64,000 nt of DNA from Microvirga sp. VF16 (GCF_016864375.1 NZ_CP069354.1:2887501-2951500), one strand, 5' to 3'; counted from the first letter of the stretch, positions 46,503 through 55,441 are shown. Translations and numbers: made by a program. The notes: generated by a model from the letters alone, not told the origin.

Positions 46503-46720
46503 ACCGAACTCTGAAGACCCGGACCCGCCGCCTGGAACAGGCATCCGCTGCCAGTGACGAGAAGCTGTATTACCCCGTCATCCGCGCGACTGACACAGCA
46601 GACGCTGATCGGCAGATGGAGGCCTTGTACGCATCGGGTGCTCTCGATGGCTGGGGAGACCGCCCGATACCGGTGGTGCGGATCATCGGTCGCAAGCCGG
46701 AGGAGCCCAATGCGGCATGA
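46499..46720 (+). CDS. Hypothetical protein
   Basis: The 73-residue product starts MNRTLKTRTRRLEQASAASD and has a basic helix then a mixed part ending near PIPVVRIIGRKPEEP. ATGA overlap with the DUF5681 gene and overlap with the next gene place it in a small operon. No family is recognised. Confidence 0.6.
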   Translation: MNRTLKTRTRRLEQASAASDEKLYYPVIRATDTADADRQMEALYASGALDGWGDRPIPVVRIIGRKPEEPNAA

Positions 46721-46946
46721 TGCTGCCGACTGGATTGGACTCTTGGCCGTCGCCATCGCGCTGCACGGCTGGCACCACGGCTTCCGGCCCATCTATCCCG
46801 GCGATATCGTCGCCCTGGCCGTGATCGGTCTAATCCTGGCCTACTGCATAAGGGGCCCGCGAAAGCTCTCCAGACAGGAGAAGGCGAGCGAGCGCATCGC
46901 GTTTCGTCTTGGCCAGGCGCTGAAGCGCGTTGTCCAGCCCCTCTAA
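46710..46946 (+). CDS. Small membrane protein
   Basis: The 78-residue product has two hydrophobic segments (about 8-22 and 30-46: IVALAVIGLILAYCI) and a basic tail. GGAGG precedes ATG 46710, inside the previous gene. Function unknown. Confidence 0.6.
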   Translation: MRHDAADWIGLLAVAIALHGWHHGFRPIYPGDIVALAVIGLILAYCIRGPRKLSRQEKASERIAFRLGQALKRVVQPL

Positions 46947-47630
46947 CGCTTCGCGTGTGCCGCCCGCCCGCATCAGTTCGGCCAGCCGCTGCGCCTTGCC
47001 TTTCGTCATCCGGTCGGAGAGCATCTTCGCGTACGCGCCATCAGCGGGGATGGAGGCCGCCGTGCCGAGCGCGCCCGACTGTGACGCAAGCGCTCGGCAC
47101 GGCCGAGGAGGTGAGGTTGCGGCTGACCTCAATGATCAGGAATCGCCTTCTGTGAGTATGAAAAAAGTCTCTGATTCAAAGCGTACTGAAGCGGCATAGA
47201 AACTGAGTTACACGCACTACTGCGCGGAACCCTTGCTGTGTATGGCATAAGGCTGGTCGATGATCTGGTTCTTGTATTTAACAATGGCAAGCTATGGCGA
47301 TCAGCCTGTGCCAAGTGAATGAAAAGTAAACAAGAGGCTACAGGTTCTATCTGGAAACTCTCTTGGCCATCGAAAGTGTTGGAATTTGGCCACAGTGTCT
47401 TGAAGAACCGACCTAACTGCGTTGAAAAGCACGACCATTCGCTTGATCGTGAACACCCCATAGATAATGTGGCTGCAACGACAGGGCACTCCAGTCGTCC
47501 TCCTGGTGAGTTCGAATGAAAACGGGCCGCCAGCTACTAGGGGAAAAGGGGCGTGTTTGAAGGCTTCATTGAAGCTGCCGAAGCACAAAAACCCGGCCCC
47601 CCAGGGTCTCGAAACTTTGGAGGTTTAACC
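46947..47630. other. Gap before the porin gene
   Basis: A weak minus-strand frame (46830-47132) overlaps its start, and the rest has no supported gene. The last 250 bases are AT-richer and probably hold the porin promoter and leader; AGGTTTAACC before the ATG includes a GGAGG site at 47619-47623. Confidence 0.4.
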
Positions 47631-48884
47631 ATGAAGCTCGCTAAGAGCCTCTTCCTCGGATCGGTCGCGGGTCTCGCGGCTGTCGCCGGGGCTCAAGCCG
47701 CCGACCTTCCCGTGGCCAAAGCTGCGCCGGTCGAATACGTGCGCGTCTGCTCCACCTACGGCGCAGGCTTCTTCTACATCCCCGGCACCGAAACCTGCCT
47801 CCGCGTCGGCGGCCGTGTTCGCGCCGAGTTCCGCTACCTCGAGCCGACCGATCGCGCCCAGGATGCGATCGGCTTCCGTGCTCGTGGCCGCATCCAGCTC
47901 GATGCCCGCACTGCCACCGCTTACGGTCTGCTCCGCACCTTCGTGCGCTTCGAGATGACCCGCGACACCGGCGTCTATGGCTTCAGCGCCACGACGGCCA
48001 ACGTCGACCAGGCCTTCATCCAGTTCGGCGGCCTCACCGCCGGTCGCGTCGTGTCGTTCTACGACAACAGCGACCTGCCGACGGGCCACTTCGGCACGCT
48101 CCGCTTCTCGGACGCCCCGACCGTGAACCTGTTCGCCTACACCTTCTCGTTCGGCAACGGCTTCTCGGCCACGCTGTCGGCTGAAGAAGGCCGCTTCGCT
48201 GGCACCACCTTCGCTGGCACCTCGGTGTTCGCCGAAGCCGGTCAGACGATGCCTGACATTGTCGGTAACCTGAAGTACGCCGGCACCTGGGGTTCGCTCC
48301 AGCTCTCCGGTGCTCTGCACCAGCTGCGCAGCGACAACCTGGTTGAAGTTGCTCCTGGCATCTTCGACTTCCCGGACTCCGAGCTCGGCTGGTCGGTCTC
48401 GCTCCAGGGCTCCGTGAACCTGCCGATGCTGGCCGCTGGCGACGCCCTCTGGCTCGCCGCGTCCTACGCTGACGGCGCGCTCGGCTACCTCGGCTTCGGC
48501 TCGTCGGTCACCGTCGGCTCGCTCACCGAGTCGGTTGTCGACGCTTACGTCGGCGTGGACGGCGACATCCACACCGGCGAAGGCTGGTCGATCGCCGGTG
48601 GTCTGCGTCACTACTGGACCCCGACCATCCGTCAGAACGTGTTCGGTTCGTGGGCTCGTGTTGAGTACCCGAACGTGGCTCCGGCCGTGTTCCCGGGTGG
48701 CCTCGGCATCGGTGTTGACTTCACCGAGTGGCGCGCCGGCACGAACGTGATCTGGTCGCCGGTTGCTGGCCTGGACCTCGGTGTCGAGGTTCTCTACGCC
48801 AACATCGATCCGCGCGGTCCGGATCCGGTCGACCTGAAGAACGACGTTTGGGAAGGCCGTATCCGCGTTCAGCGCGACTTCTAA
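47631..48884 (+). CDS. Outer-membrane porin, Hyphomicrobiales type (Porin_2)
   Basis: The 417-residue protein starts with a signal peptide (MKLAKSLFLGSVAGLAAVAG, cleavage near AQAAD) and has the opening common to rhizobial porins: DLPVAKAAPVEYVRVC, then GAGFFYIPGTETCLRVGG. The rest is strand-rich, with RVRAEFRY and REGRIR-like ends (actual end WEGRIRVQRDF, with terminal Phe as expected for a beta-barrel). It forms a general diffusion pore. Codon use is strongly biased, suggesting high expression, and a good terminator follows. Confidence 0.92.
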   Translation: MKLAKSLFLGSVAGLAAVAGAQAADLPVAKAAPVEYVRVCSTYGAGFFYIPGTETCLRVGGRVRAEFRYLEPTDRAQDAIGFRARGRIQLDARTATAYGLLRTFVRFEMTRDTGVYGFSATTANVDQAFIQFGGLTAGRVVSFYDNSDLPTGHFGTLRFSDAPTVNLFAYTFSFGNGFSATLSAEEGRFAGTTFAGTSVFAEAGQTMPDIVGNLKYAGTWGSLQLSGALHQLRSDNLVEVAPGIFDFPDSELGWSVSLQGSVNLPMLAAGDALWLAASYADGALGYLGFGSSVTVGSLTESVVDAYVGVDGDIHTGEGWSIAGGLRHYWTPTIRQNVFGSWARVEYPNVAPAVFPGGLGIGVDFTEWRAGTNVIWSPVAGLDLGVEVLYANIDPRGPDPVDLKNDVWEGRIRVQRDF

Positions 48885-48909
48885 TCGGCTTGTCCTGATC
48901 GGATGAGAG

Positions 48910-48938
48910 AACCCCGGTGGCAACGCCGGGGTTTTTCT
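48910..48938 (+). terminator. Rho-independent terminator of the porin gene
   Basis: An 8-bp stem (AACCCCGG / CCGGGGTT) with an 8-base loop is followed by TTTCTTT-like U-rich sequence. It lies 26 bases after the porin stop. Confidence 0.9.
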
Positions 48939-48973
48939 TTATCTTGGGGTCTCGTGAACTCGGAAGGGATAAT

Positions 48974-49483
48974 GTGACAAGCAACGTGTTTGCTCTGCAG
49001 ATTTCCGCTCGGCGAAAGGAGATGAAGTTGTCGATGCGAGGTCTCGCACACGCCACTGGCATAGCCGCCTCGACAATCTCGCGGATTGAAAGTGGGAAGC
49101 TCTCACCAACCCTGGACAATGTCCTGAAAATAGCGGCTGTGCTTCAACTCGAACCTCATTTAGCGGACAATAATCAAAGCGAGGCCAGCACGGAAGCCAA
49201 AGTCGCTGAAGATCACCCGACCAGGATGAATCACGAGCTGATTACTTACAGGAGAATAGCGACTACGGTTCTCAAGCCGGGAACTCGACGGGATGTCAGC
49301 AATTTAGCAGCGCGCAATGGCTACACGACTGCAGTTCTGCTAAGAGGTATTATCGAACTCCGGTCTAGTACAGGGATTCGAGAGAGGCTAACGCGTGGTG
49401 CTACGATAAATTGTCGCCTTATTACTCGTCATGAATTCTATTTGATTGCTATTCAGGAAGCTGAACTCATCTGGATAGTTTGA
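48974..49483 (+). CDS. XRE-type transcriptional regulator, possibly with cupin domain
   Basis: The 169-residue protein has an N-terminal Cro/CI-type helix-turn-helix (about 8-62: MRGLAHATGIAASTISRIES, KLSPTLDNVLKIAAVL). The C-terminal half (about 85-169) looks strand-rich and could be a cupin or LexA-like partner. The GTG at 48974 follows CGGAAGGG and gives the usual short lead to the HTH. Base composition is more AT-rich than the porin. The target is unknown. Confidence 0.75.
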   Translation: MTSNVFALQISARRKEMKLSMRGLAHATGIAASTISRIESGKLSPTLDNVLKIAAVLQLEPHLADNNQSEASTEAKVAEDHPTRMNHELITYRRIATTVLKPGTRRDVSNLAARNGYTTAVLLRGIIELRSSTGIRERLTRGATINCRLITRHEFYLIAIQEAELIWIV

Positions 49484-49769
49484 CGTTACAATCCCAAAAG
49501 TGGACGCCCCATCACTTAGGTTAACGAGACAAGAGATTAGATCCAGACAAGAGGCTGGTATTTGTAAGTATTCGAGCGCTGGTGAGGCTTGCTTCTGAGT
49601 GAGTTTTACTCAATAGCCGGCGTGGCGTTCCATAAGTCTGTCCGAAGACTTTTCGAACACTTCAAAACGTGTTCCATGTTGCGTGTTATGCGAAATTACG
49701 GGTGGCCGGAACTCTTCCGCCAGCAGGGCTTTATTTCCGCCGTCCACTAATTAGCATCTTGGAGATGCC

Positions 49770-50252
49770 ATGCCTCGCTTCTACCTTCACATCCGCCGCA
49801 AGGATCGGGGGATGAGTTACGACGAGACCGGCCTCGATTACCCGGATGTGGAGATGGCCTGGGGCGCAGTGGTGCGAGCGGCCCAACACCTCAAACAGGT
49901 GTTCGCAGCCCGAGGCCACGATCCACGCGACTATGCCATTGACGTCGCGAATGATACAGGCGAGGTGGTTTTCCGCCTGCCGTTCTCCGAACACTTGAGG
50001 CCGTCTTTGCCGCAATCGCACGCCGCCTACAAAATCGTCGGCAGCAATGTTGGCTGGCTGATTTTCTGCGACGATGAGTTTGTCGGAGGCTTCCCACAAC
50101 GGTCCTCGGCTGAGTTGTTCGTCTGGGAGATGGTTGAGACCCGATGCGCCGAGCACAAGGCGTCGCAAGTCCTGCTCGAAGGCGAATTCGGCTGCGAGAA
50201 GCACCTTTGCCGCTGCTTCAAGGAAGCGCCGTCCGGAACACGGCTGTCTTAG
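49770..50252 (+). CDS. DUF6894-like protein, extended
   Basis: The 160-residue product starts MPRFYLHIRRKDRGMSYDETG, the usual opening of DUF6894-like proteins of this group (MPRFYFH...DxxG). The N-terminal 75 residues match that pattern and the rest is an extension I do not recognise. Related short proteins lie at 52844 and 55442. Function unknown. Confidence 0.6.
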   Translation: MPRFYLHIRRKDRGMSYDETGLDYPDVEMAWGAVVRAAQHLKQVFAARGHDPRDYAIDVANDTGEVVFRLPFSEHLRPSLPQSHAAYKIVGSNVGWLIFCDDEFVGGFPQRSSAELFVWEMVETRCAEHKASQVLLEGEFGCEKHLCRCFKEAPSGTRLS

Positions 50253-50328
50253 TCAAAGACGCTGATCGCTAAGCGCCCGCTTGTTCGCCGTGCTAGACCG
50301 AGTTCCGCGAGCTACACGAGCGTTCTTC

Positions 50329-50562
50329 CTACTCACGAAGAAGTAGCTTCCATCCACGAATCTGCCTGTCGGAGCAGACGCGTGGCGGATCTCCGAAGAT
50401 TTGCCAGTAGCCGACCCGAGCTCCTGAGCTGATTGTCCAATACCCGACTGTCAGCGGGAGAACAGGTGGTGTCTCATCCTCAACCAGCCAGAGGATAATA
50501 GGTGTGCCGTCGCGTGGCGCAGAACTGGCCGGAGACCAGTCCCCTGTGGACTCAATCGTCAT
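50329..50562 (-). CDS. Hypothetical protein
   Basis: The 77-residue product starts MTIESTGDWSPASSAPRDGT and resembles short DUF551-like proteins with a W-x-P-x-x-x-x-P-x-D-G-T-P-I-x-x-W pattern. Its start overlaps the end of the secreted-protein gene by 11 bases, so coupled translation is likely. The ribosome site is weak. Confidence 0.5.
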   Translation of the reverse strand: MTIESTGDWSPASSAPRDGTPIILWLVEDETPPVLPLTVGYWTISSGARVGYWQIFGDPPRVCSDRQIRGWKLLLRE

Positions 50563-50794
50563 CCCGCACGCGCCGCCAGCGGCGCTGAGAGCGGTCATCG
50601 CCCCGGTCACGCTGGCGATCAACACGCCGTTCATAGATGCGTCGTCCGTATCCATCGTCAGTGACGATGGTGTCGACCCGGGTGTGAACACCGTTGGAAG
50701 AGTTCGAGCTAGAGTTTGAGGACGTGTTGCCCGCTTGGGCCGGAATTACGAGGGCGAGGGTGGCCAGCATTGAGAAGGCGAACAGGTGCTTCAT
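50552..50794 (-). CDS. Small secreted protein
   Basis: The 80-residue product has a signal peptide (MKHLFAFSMLATLALVIPAQ, cleavage near AQA), a Ser/Asn-rich stretch (about 24-34) and a strongly charged Arg/Asp-rich tail. AGGAGA lies before ATG 50794. Function unknown. Confidence 0.65.
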   Translation of the reverse strand: MKHLFAFSMLATLALVIPAQAGNTSSNSSSNSSNGVHTRVDTIVTDDGYGRRIYERRVDRQRDRGDDRSQRRWRRVRDDD

Positions 50795-50916
50795 CGGGCA
50801 TCTCCTGCTTCTGTTTGGTCTGCGAGGGCGCCATATCTGGCCTGAACAGGCGATGAAGCGGCCAGTCCATCGCTAGTCTGATCGGGAATTACGATCCGAG
50901 GGCGCGTCCAACCTCA

Positions 50917-51135
50917 TCAGCGGCCCTCCCTTGAGGCGGTCACACGGGCGAGTTCCTCCCGGATCAATCGCGCCGTCTTGGGGCCAATGCCCGGCAGCGT
51001 GTGAATGTGGTCCGCCATAGCCCGGAGCCGGTCCAGGGTCGTGACGCCCTCGATCCGCAGAGCCTCCCAGGTCTGAAACGGCAAGCTCAGTCCCCGGATC
51101 GATCCCCCGATGCATTCCCACCGAGGATTAGGCAT
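50917..51135 (-). CDS. Small helix-hairpin-helix protein
   Basis: The 72-residue product has WEALRIEGVTTLDRLRAMAD and LPGIGPKTARLIREELAR, a helix-hairpin-helix arrangement like the RNA polymerase alpha C-terminal domain. GGAGGTGAAG precedes ATG 51135. A frame-disrupted relative lies at 55780. It may bind DNA; the role is unknown. Confidence 0.7.
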   Translation of the reverse strand: MPNPRWECIGGSIRGLSLPFQTWEALRIEGVTTLDRLRAMADHIHTLPGIGPKTARLIREELARVTASREGR

Positions 51136-51158
51136 TTGCTTCACCTCCCGCCTTGATG

Positions 51159-51893
51159 TCAGGAAGCCCAGGACGGCGGCATGGGCAGCAAGCGTGCGAA
51201 GATCTGGCGGATCTTGCCGTAGCACTCGCACGCGAGCTCTTCGAGACCAGCCCGGTCCGCGATGATGATGCCGCCGCGCTGCTGGGTGATCAGGCCTCGC
51301 GTCTGAAGCGTGCCGAGAGCGATGCTGATCGTGGAGCGTTGCACGCCTAAAAACTCGGCCAGATCGGCATGGGTCAGCGGCAGAACGTCCTCATCCACCC
51401 GGTCCCGTGTGTTCAGGATCCAGCTGCAGCAGCGGGCCTCCGCCGTGTGGATCGCATTGCAGGAGGCGGTCTGAAAGGTCTGGGCCAGCAGCGCCTCAGA
51501 GTAGCTGAGAACCAGCCGTCGGAGCGTGGCCCGGGTGCGCATGGCCTGCTGCATCCGGTCGAGGGCGATGCGGGAGGCGGTGCCGGGAACTTGCACCTTA
51601 TAGCGCCCGAAGGCCTCCCGCGAGACAATGGCACTGATCAGGCCGAACAGTCCCTCGCGCCCGAAGGACGCCACCTCGACGAACTGGCCGTCCTCCATAA
51701 CGTTGATCAGGCCCACGATGGCATCATGCGGGAAGTAGGTGTAGCGGATGGTGTCGCCAGCTTCGTAGAGGATGGTGCCCTTCGGCAGGATCACGACCTC
51801 CAGGTCCGGCTCAAGGTGGGCCAGATCCTCCGGCTCCAGGGCCGCCAGGAGCCAGTTGTCTTGGTGCCGTGGTAGTCTCTGGACCTGGGCCAT
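51159..51893 (-). CDS. Crp/Fnr-family regulator, paralogue 1
   Basis: The 244-residue protein has a sensor beta-roll (about 25-135, with ILYEAGDTIRYTYFPHDAIV) and a C-terminal winged helix with LTHADLAEFLGVQRSTISIA. This recognition helix lacks the E..SR pattern of FNR and FixK, so it reads a different site. Its N-terminus MAQVQRLPRHQDN is nearly the same as that of the paralogue at 56702. The start at 51893 is chosen from that match; a longer frame to 52103 exists. The 69 bases upstream are also conserved between the two genes. Confidence 0.85.
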   Translation of the reverse strand: MAQVQRLPRHQDNWLLAALEPEDLAHLEPDLEVVILPKGTILYEAGDTIRYTYFPHDAIVGLINVMEDGQFVEVASFGREGLFGLISAIVSREAFGRYKVQVPGTASRIALDRMQQAMRTRATLRRLVLSYSEALLAQTFQTASCNAIHTAEARCCSWILNTRDRVDEDVLPLTHADLAEFLGVQRSTISIALGTLQTRGLITQQRGGIIIADRAGLEELACECYGKIRQIFARLLPMPPSWAS

Positions 51894-51962
51894 GGCAGCG
51901 CCTCCGACCGACGCATAGACCAGCAACCCATCCGATAACGCCGGAAAGGTGCAGTACGGTCC
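51894..51962 (-). promoter_or_regulatory. Conserved leader of Crp paralogue 1
   Basis: These 69 bases align with 57434-57502 upstream of the second paralogue with about 11 mismatches counted by eye. The best block is CAGCAACCC followed by GATAACGCCGGA. This may be a shared promoter or operator, or simply duplicated sequence. Confidence 0.5.
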
Positions 51963-52143
51963 ACACGTGGCTTGCCTGCTCAGGCAATCAGCAGAAACCC
52001 GTCCAGCCGGAGAGACCGAGCGGGCCTCTTTTCCTGAGCCGGACTTAGCAATGCACCCGTCAACGGTCTGCCTTCTCGCCACGCTCCGGACAGTCTCATG
52101 CACACGCGAGGCTGATACGTCGGGTGGGCGGAGGCGGGATGTT

Positions 52144-52329
52144 ATGTTCCAGGAGCGGGAAAGACAGTGCGAGATCGATGCCGTTGAGGCCGAGGCGACC
52201 CGTCAGGTCAGACGACTTGGCGTGATCCTGGCTCTGTTAATGGTCCTGGCTGTGCTCGCCCTCGCCGTGGTGCTGGGGCAACTCTTGGAAATCCCATGGC
52301 TGTCGTACAGCCAACAGGACCCCGCTTGA
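52144..52329 (+). CDS. Small single-helix membrane protein
   Basis: The 61-residue product has a charged N-terminus (MFQERERQCEIDAVEAEATR), one membrane helix (about 26-47) and a short tail with PWLSYSQ. The layout and the tail resemble the protein at 53657. Function unknown. Confidence 0.55.
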   Translation: MFQERERQCEIDAVEAEATRQVRRLGVILALLMVLAVLALAVVLGQLLEIPWLSYSQQDPA

Positions 52330-52346
52330 TGAAGGTCAGAGCGGAA

Positions 52347-52595
52347 TCAGTGCTTCCGCATGAGCCGGTCGAGGATCATGGCCGCGAGAGCAGACACAAG
52401 CGCGCAGACCGTGACAGTTCCGATCAACTGCGGAACGAAATGCTCGACCAGGGCGTCGGGGGTGTAACCGGAATGAGCGTGACTGAGGTGCCGAATGGTG
52501 GCGAGGAAAACGCCTATTAGGAAGCCGAGGACGGCGGCCATGGGAATGCTCCACGGCTCCGCCGCTGCTGGTCTCTTGCGAAGGCTCGTCTTCAT
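52347..52595 (-). CDS. Small membrane protein
   Basis: The 82-residue product has two hydrophobic segments (about 20-35 and 55-75: IGTVTVCALVSALAAMIL) and basic ends. A start at 52637 is possible. It converges with the preceding small membrane-protein gene. Function unknown. Confidence 0.5.
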   Translation of the reverse strand: MKTSLRKRPAAAEPWSIPMAAVLGFLIGVFLATIRHLSHAHSGYTPDALVEHFVPQLIGTVTVCALVSALAAMILDRLMRKH

Positions 52596-52843
52596 TGTCA
52601 CGGACGTCCCCGAACAGCAGCGCAACGTAGATGCCACTGCGATACCACCTCGGCAGGCTGACTATCATAAGTTAGGTTAACGGGAAGGATGCGGCTTTTA
52701 TTCCCTACTCGCAGGTGACCAAGTAGTTGTATTGGCAGAGCCCTGACCTGCGGCTAGATAGCGGACCAAGACCTTAGCAATATCGATGCCATCCTGAGGT
52801 CTTAGCCGAGCAGCTTGGCATCGCCTTGGATTCAGAGACCTCG

Positions 52844-53071
52844 ATGCGCTGCTACTTTCATCTCGTGAACGGGCACGAGAGCATCCCGGATGATATCGGC
52901 ATCGAGGTCTTGGACTTGACCACGGCCGAGGAAATGGCCCTGCAGGCCATCGAGGATATCAGGACCGAGGCAATCGAACTCGGCGCATCCTGGGAGGGCT
53001 GGCGGCTCGATATCGTGGATCCCTCCGGCCGGTCCCTCCTGTCGATCCCCCTGAATCCCACTGTCCGCTGA
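52844..53071 (+). CDS. DUF6894-like protein
   Basis: The 75-residue product starts MRCYFHLVNGHESIPDDIGI and ends with a strand pattern LDIVDPSGRSLLSIPL, the typical build of DUF6894-like proteins: CYFHL, then D-x-x-G, then a helix. ATG 52844 is preferred to an upstream start at 52826. Function unknown. Confidence 0.7.
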   Translation: MRCYFHLVNGHESIPDDIGIEVLDLTTAEEMALQAIEDIRTEAIELGASWEGWRLDIVDPSGRSLLSIPLNPTVR

Positions 53072-53074
53072 CCG

Positions 53075-53090
53075 CCTGACAATTGTCAGG
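53075..53090. repeat. 16-bp perfect palindrome between convergent genes
   Basis: CCTGACAATTGTCAGG lies between the stop codons of two convergent genes. Without U-runs it is a weak terminator candidate; an operator is also possible. Confidence 0.4.
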
Positions 53091-53094
53091 TGCT

Positions 53095-53496
53095 CTAAGC
53101 CACGGGCGATTCAACCATCTGGGGCGTGGCCATCTGCCGGAGCACGGCAACGATGGTGTCGGGCAGATACGGCTTGGCGAGGAAGGCGACTTTGTCCGAC
53201 AGATCGTCAGGACCGGGGCGCTCCCGGCCCGAGGAAATCACGACGCTGACGCCGGGCCAACGTTCCTGGATGGTTCGCGCCAGCTTGAGCCCGTTCATGG
53301 AGCCGGCTGGCATTTCAATGTCGGTGACCACCACCTGAACATCGGGCCGGGCTTGGAGCACGGTCAGGGCCTCGTCGGCATTGACCGCCTCGAAGACCTT
53401 GAACCCGGCCTCATCCAGGAAGTCGGCCATGAACATGCGCACCAGGGTCTCGTCCTCGACCACGAGGACGACCATCCGGGGTTCGGACACAGACAT
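53095..53496 (-). CDS. Single-domain response regulator
   Basis: The 133-residue receiver has the acidic pair in VVEDETLVR, phosphoacceptor Asp in VTDIEMP, Ser at the switch in VISSGR and Lys in LAKPYLP. No output domain follows. Stand-alone receivers of this type are common in alphaproteobacteria; no partner kinase is next to it. Confidence 0.85.
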   Translation of the reverse strand: MSVSEPRMVVLVVEDETLVRMFMADFLDEAGFKVFEAVNADEALTVLQARPDVQVVVTDIEMPAGSMNGLKLARTIQERWPGVSVVISSGRERPGPDDLSDKVAFLAKPYLPDTIVAVLRQMATPQMVESPVA

Positions 53497-53656
53497 ATGA
53501 AAAGCGATCTACAAACGGATTCAGAGAAGTCTCAACGGAGAAGGATGACCTCAGTTCCGCTGACCAAGGCATTGTCCACACAGGCTTCTCGGAAATTCTG
53601 GATGATCTTTCGCGCCCGTGCGAGGCTGATAAAGCGAGGGGGTTCGGAGGTAACCC

Positions 53657-53857
53657 ATGCAGGATGAGCGTCACGACGAACAGAGGCAACGCGAGAAGCT
53701 GACGGTCGCTCAATTCAGTTTGTTCGGGCATGAGAAAAGGACCCGGATCATCCTGCTCGTGCTCGCCCTTCTGAACGTGGCCATCCTCGCTTTAGTGGCC
53801 GGATACCTGTTCAATGTGTCTTGGGACCCTTACAGCCCCGCCCGTCATCTCTGGTAG
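53657..53857 (+). CDS. Small single-helix membrane protein
   Basis: The 66-residue product has a charged N-terminus, one membrane helix (about 30-52: IILLVLALLNVAILALVAGY) and the tail SWDPYSP. Divergent from the receiver gene. It resembles the protein at 52144 in layout. Confidence 0.55.
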   Translation: MQDERHDEQRQREKLTVAQFSLFGHEKRTRIILLVLALLNVAILALVAGYLFNVSWDPYSPARHLW

Positions 53858-54074
53858 CCTGTTCGCCTCATGAACCGTCAGGGTGGCCGAGCACTCCGCG
53901 CTGTTCCTTGGCTTGCCAAAAGCGGCTTCCACGAAGTTGATTGCCTCTCGGCAACGGTATCTGCATCGCCCGATCCCTGGCAAAGGCAGAAGCAAGCCGG
54001 GTTAGGCTGCAAGCCTCGCCTGAGTTGGATGGTTGGGACGGTGGTTTGCCAAGCCACCCAGGGACCCTCGGAGC

Positions 54075-54584
54075 TTACTCGCTGATCTTCTTCTTGGAAG
54101 GTGCGCGACGCTTGGGTGTTGAAGCCTTGGCCGGAGCCGTTGCGGTCTCCTCCAGCGCTGCAGCTGCTTTCGCGGCGGTCTTCCGCCGCTGCTGGCCGAG
54201 GCCACTGCTTCTGGCGAGCTCGGAGCGCTTCTGCGCGTAGTTTGGCGCGACGATCGGATAGTCACCGGGAAGTCCCCACTTTGCACGATACTGTTCGGGG
54301 GTTAGCCCCAGCTTTCCAAGATGGCGCTTGAGCGTCTTGTACTTCTTGCCGTCTTCAAGGCTGATCAGGTAGTCAGGCGTGACAGACCTGCGGATCGAAA
54401 CAACGGGCTCGGGCTTCTCAGGCTCCAGTCGCTTGGGAGCGACTAACCCTCGAAGCGCCGCATGTACGGACGCGATCACGGCCGGCAGCTCGGCCCGATG
54501 AACTGCATTGTTCGCAACATACGCTGAAACGATGTCGGTGGTGATGCTGGTGAGATCCAGCTTCTGCTGTTCTGCCTGATCCAT
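54075..54584 (-). CDS. MucR/Ros-family regulator lacking zinc ligands
   Basis: The 169-residue protein has the MucR core (about 15-125): ITTDIVSAYVANNAV, LTPEQYRAKWGLPGDYP and VAPNYAQKRSELARSSGLG. In Ros/MucR the zinc finger opens C-x-x-C; here the matching stretch is YLISLEDGKKYKTLKRHL with both Cys missing and the second His region reading GKLGLT. Known Mesorhizobium relatives (Ml proteins) work without zinc. The C-terminal tail (about 135-169) is rich in Lys, Ala and Pro, an added basic extension. Likely a DNA-binding regulator; targets unknown. Confidence 0.85.
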   Translation of the reverse strand: MDQAEQQKLDLTSITTDIVSAYVANNAVHRAELPAVIASVHAALRGLVAPKRLEPEKPEPVVSIRRSVTPDYLISLEDGKKYKTLKRHLGKLGLTPEQYRAKWGLPGDYPIVAPNYAQKRSELARSSGLGQQRRKTAAKAAAALEETATAPAKASTPKRRAPSKKKISE

Positions 54585-54755
54585 AACTCATCCCATTGCC
54601 GGGTATGGTGCAATCAGTTCGCCAAATACGTTGCGGGGTCAAGCATCTGGGCACGTCAGCACCTGCGGACGGTAATCCACCATCCCGGCTGAGGCGGCAG
54701 GATCGCACCCCGGGTCGTGTCGACAGGCACCGATCCGAACCACGACCGCTCGACT

Positions 54756-55079
54756 ATGGTTGAGAGTTCGCTCGCTACACATCTGATTGACCCGCCGCAT
54801 CACGTGCCCATACTGGCACTGATGAAGCGCCTCATCAGTTATATCCGCAGCTCCCTTGCCAAGCGTCGGCCTCAAGACGGCCTCACGGCAGTCGAGTACG
54901 AAGCTGTATGCCTGATCGCGTATGAGGGCACAGCGGCCTATGCCCGCGCTCGGCAGCAGGCCTTTTATTGCCGGGCCAGAGGGAGCGAGCCGGGCTTTAG
55001 GTTTTGGTCAGCCGTTGCAGGCGAGATTGATCGGCGGGCGGGTACCAGCGCTAAGCGAGCGGACGAACAGTCGAGATAG
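54756..55079 (+). CDS. Hypothetical protein
   Basis: The 107-residue product is divergent from the mucR-type gene. It has a helical middle with GLTAVEYEAVCLIAYEGTAA and a basic C-terminus. The start is uncertain: ATG 54822 (MKRLISYIRSSLAK) is also plausible. No family is recognised. Confidence 0.5.
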   Translation: MVESSLATHLIDPPHHVPILALMKRLISYIRSSLAKRRPQDGLTAVEYEAVCLIAYEGTAAYARARQQAFYCRARGSEPGFRFWSAVAGEIDRRAGTSAKRADEQSR

Positions 55080-55105
55080 CATAGGATCGCCGACGCGACG
55101 GCAGC

Positions 55106-55264
55106 CTATCGGCGCTCCTCGTCTGCCGCCAGCTCGTCAAGGTGCTGGGCCGCCTCGAACAGGTGAAACTTGGCTTCGAGGAGCGAGACCTGCTCGGCAA
55201 GGGTGCGAATCTTCTCAGCCTGCTGGCGATACTCGGCCGCCTTGCCGGGGCGGAACGCATACAT
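55106..55264 (-). CDS. Small coiled-coil hypothetical protein
   Basis: A 52-residue frame starts MYAFRPGKAAEYRQQAEKIR and continues as one amphipathic helix to the end (LDELAADEERR). The pattern Y-R-x-x-A-E-x-x-R-x-L-A-E is shared by many short, uncharacterised Hyphomicrobiales proteins. It is close to the 3' end of the preceding gene on the other strand. Confidence 0.55.
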   Translation of the reverse strand: MYAFRPGKAAEYRQQAEKIRTLAEQVSLLEAKFHLFEAAQHLDELAADEERR

Positions 55265-55441
55265 GACTCATGCCTCCGATAGAGTTCCTCGCTTACCAAC
55301 GGCCAAAAGAGGCCGGGGTTCGCTGTTCCATGAGCGGCCTTCAGCGAAATTCTCAGAGGGCCTGCATGGTCCTGGATCGGCAGCGGCGGGAGCTTAATTC
55401 TATAGCTTGTACCAGGCGCCAGTTCTCGGAAGGAGGTTGAG

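Noticed and set aside
46830..47132. 100-residue minus-strand frame
   Set aside because: It overlaps the end of the small membrane-protein gene by 117 bases; the helical C-terminal part is suggestive but not enough.
47625..48923. 432-residue frame antisense to the porin
   Set aside because: It follows the biased codon use of the porin gene and has no protein pattern.
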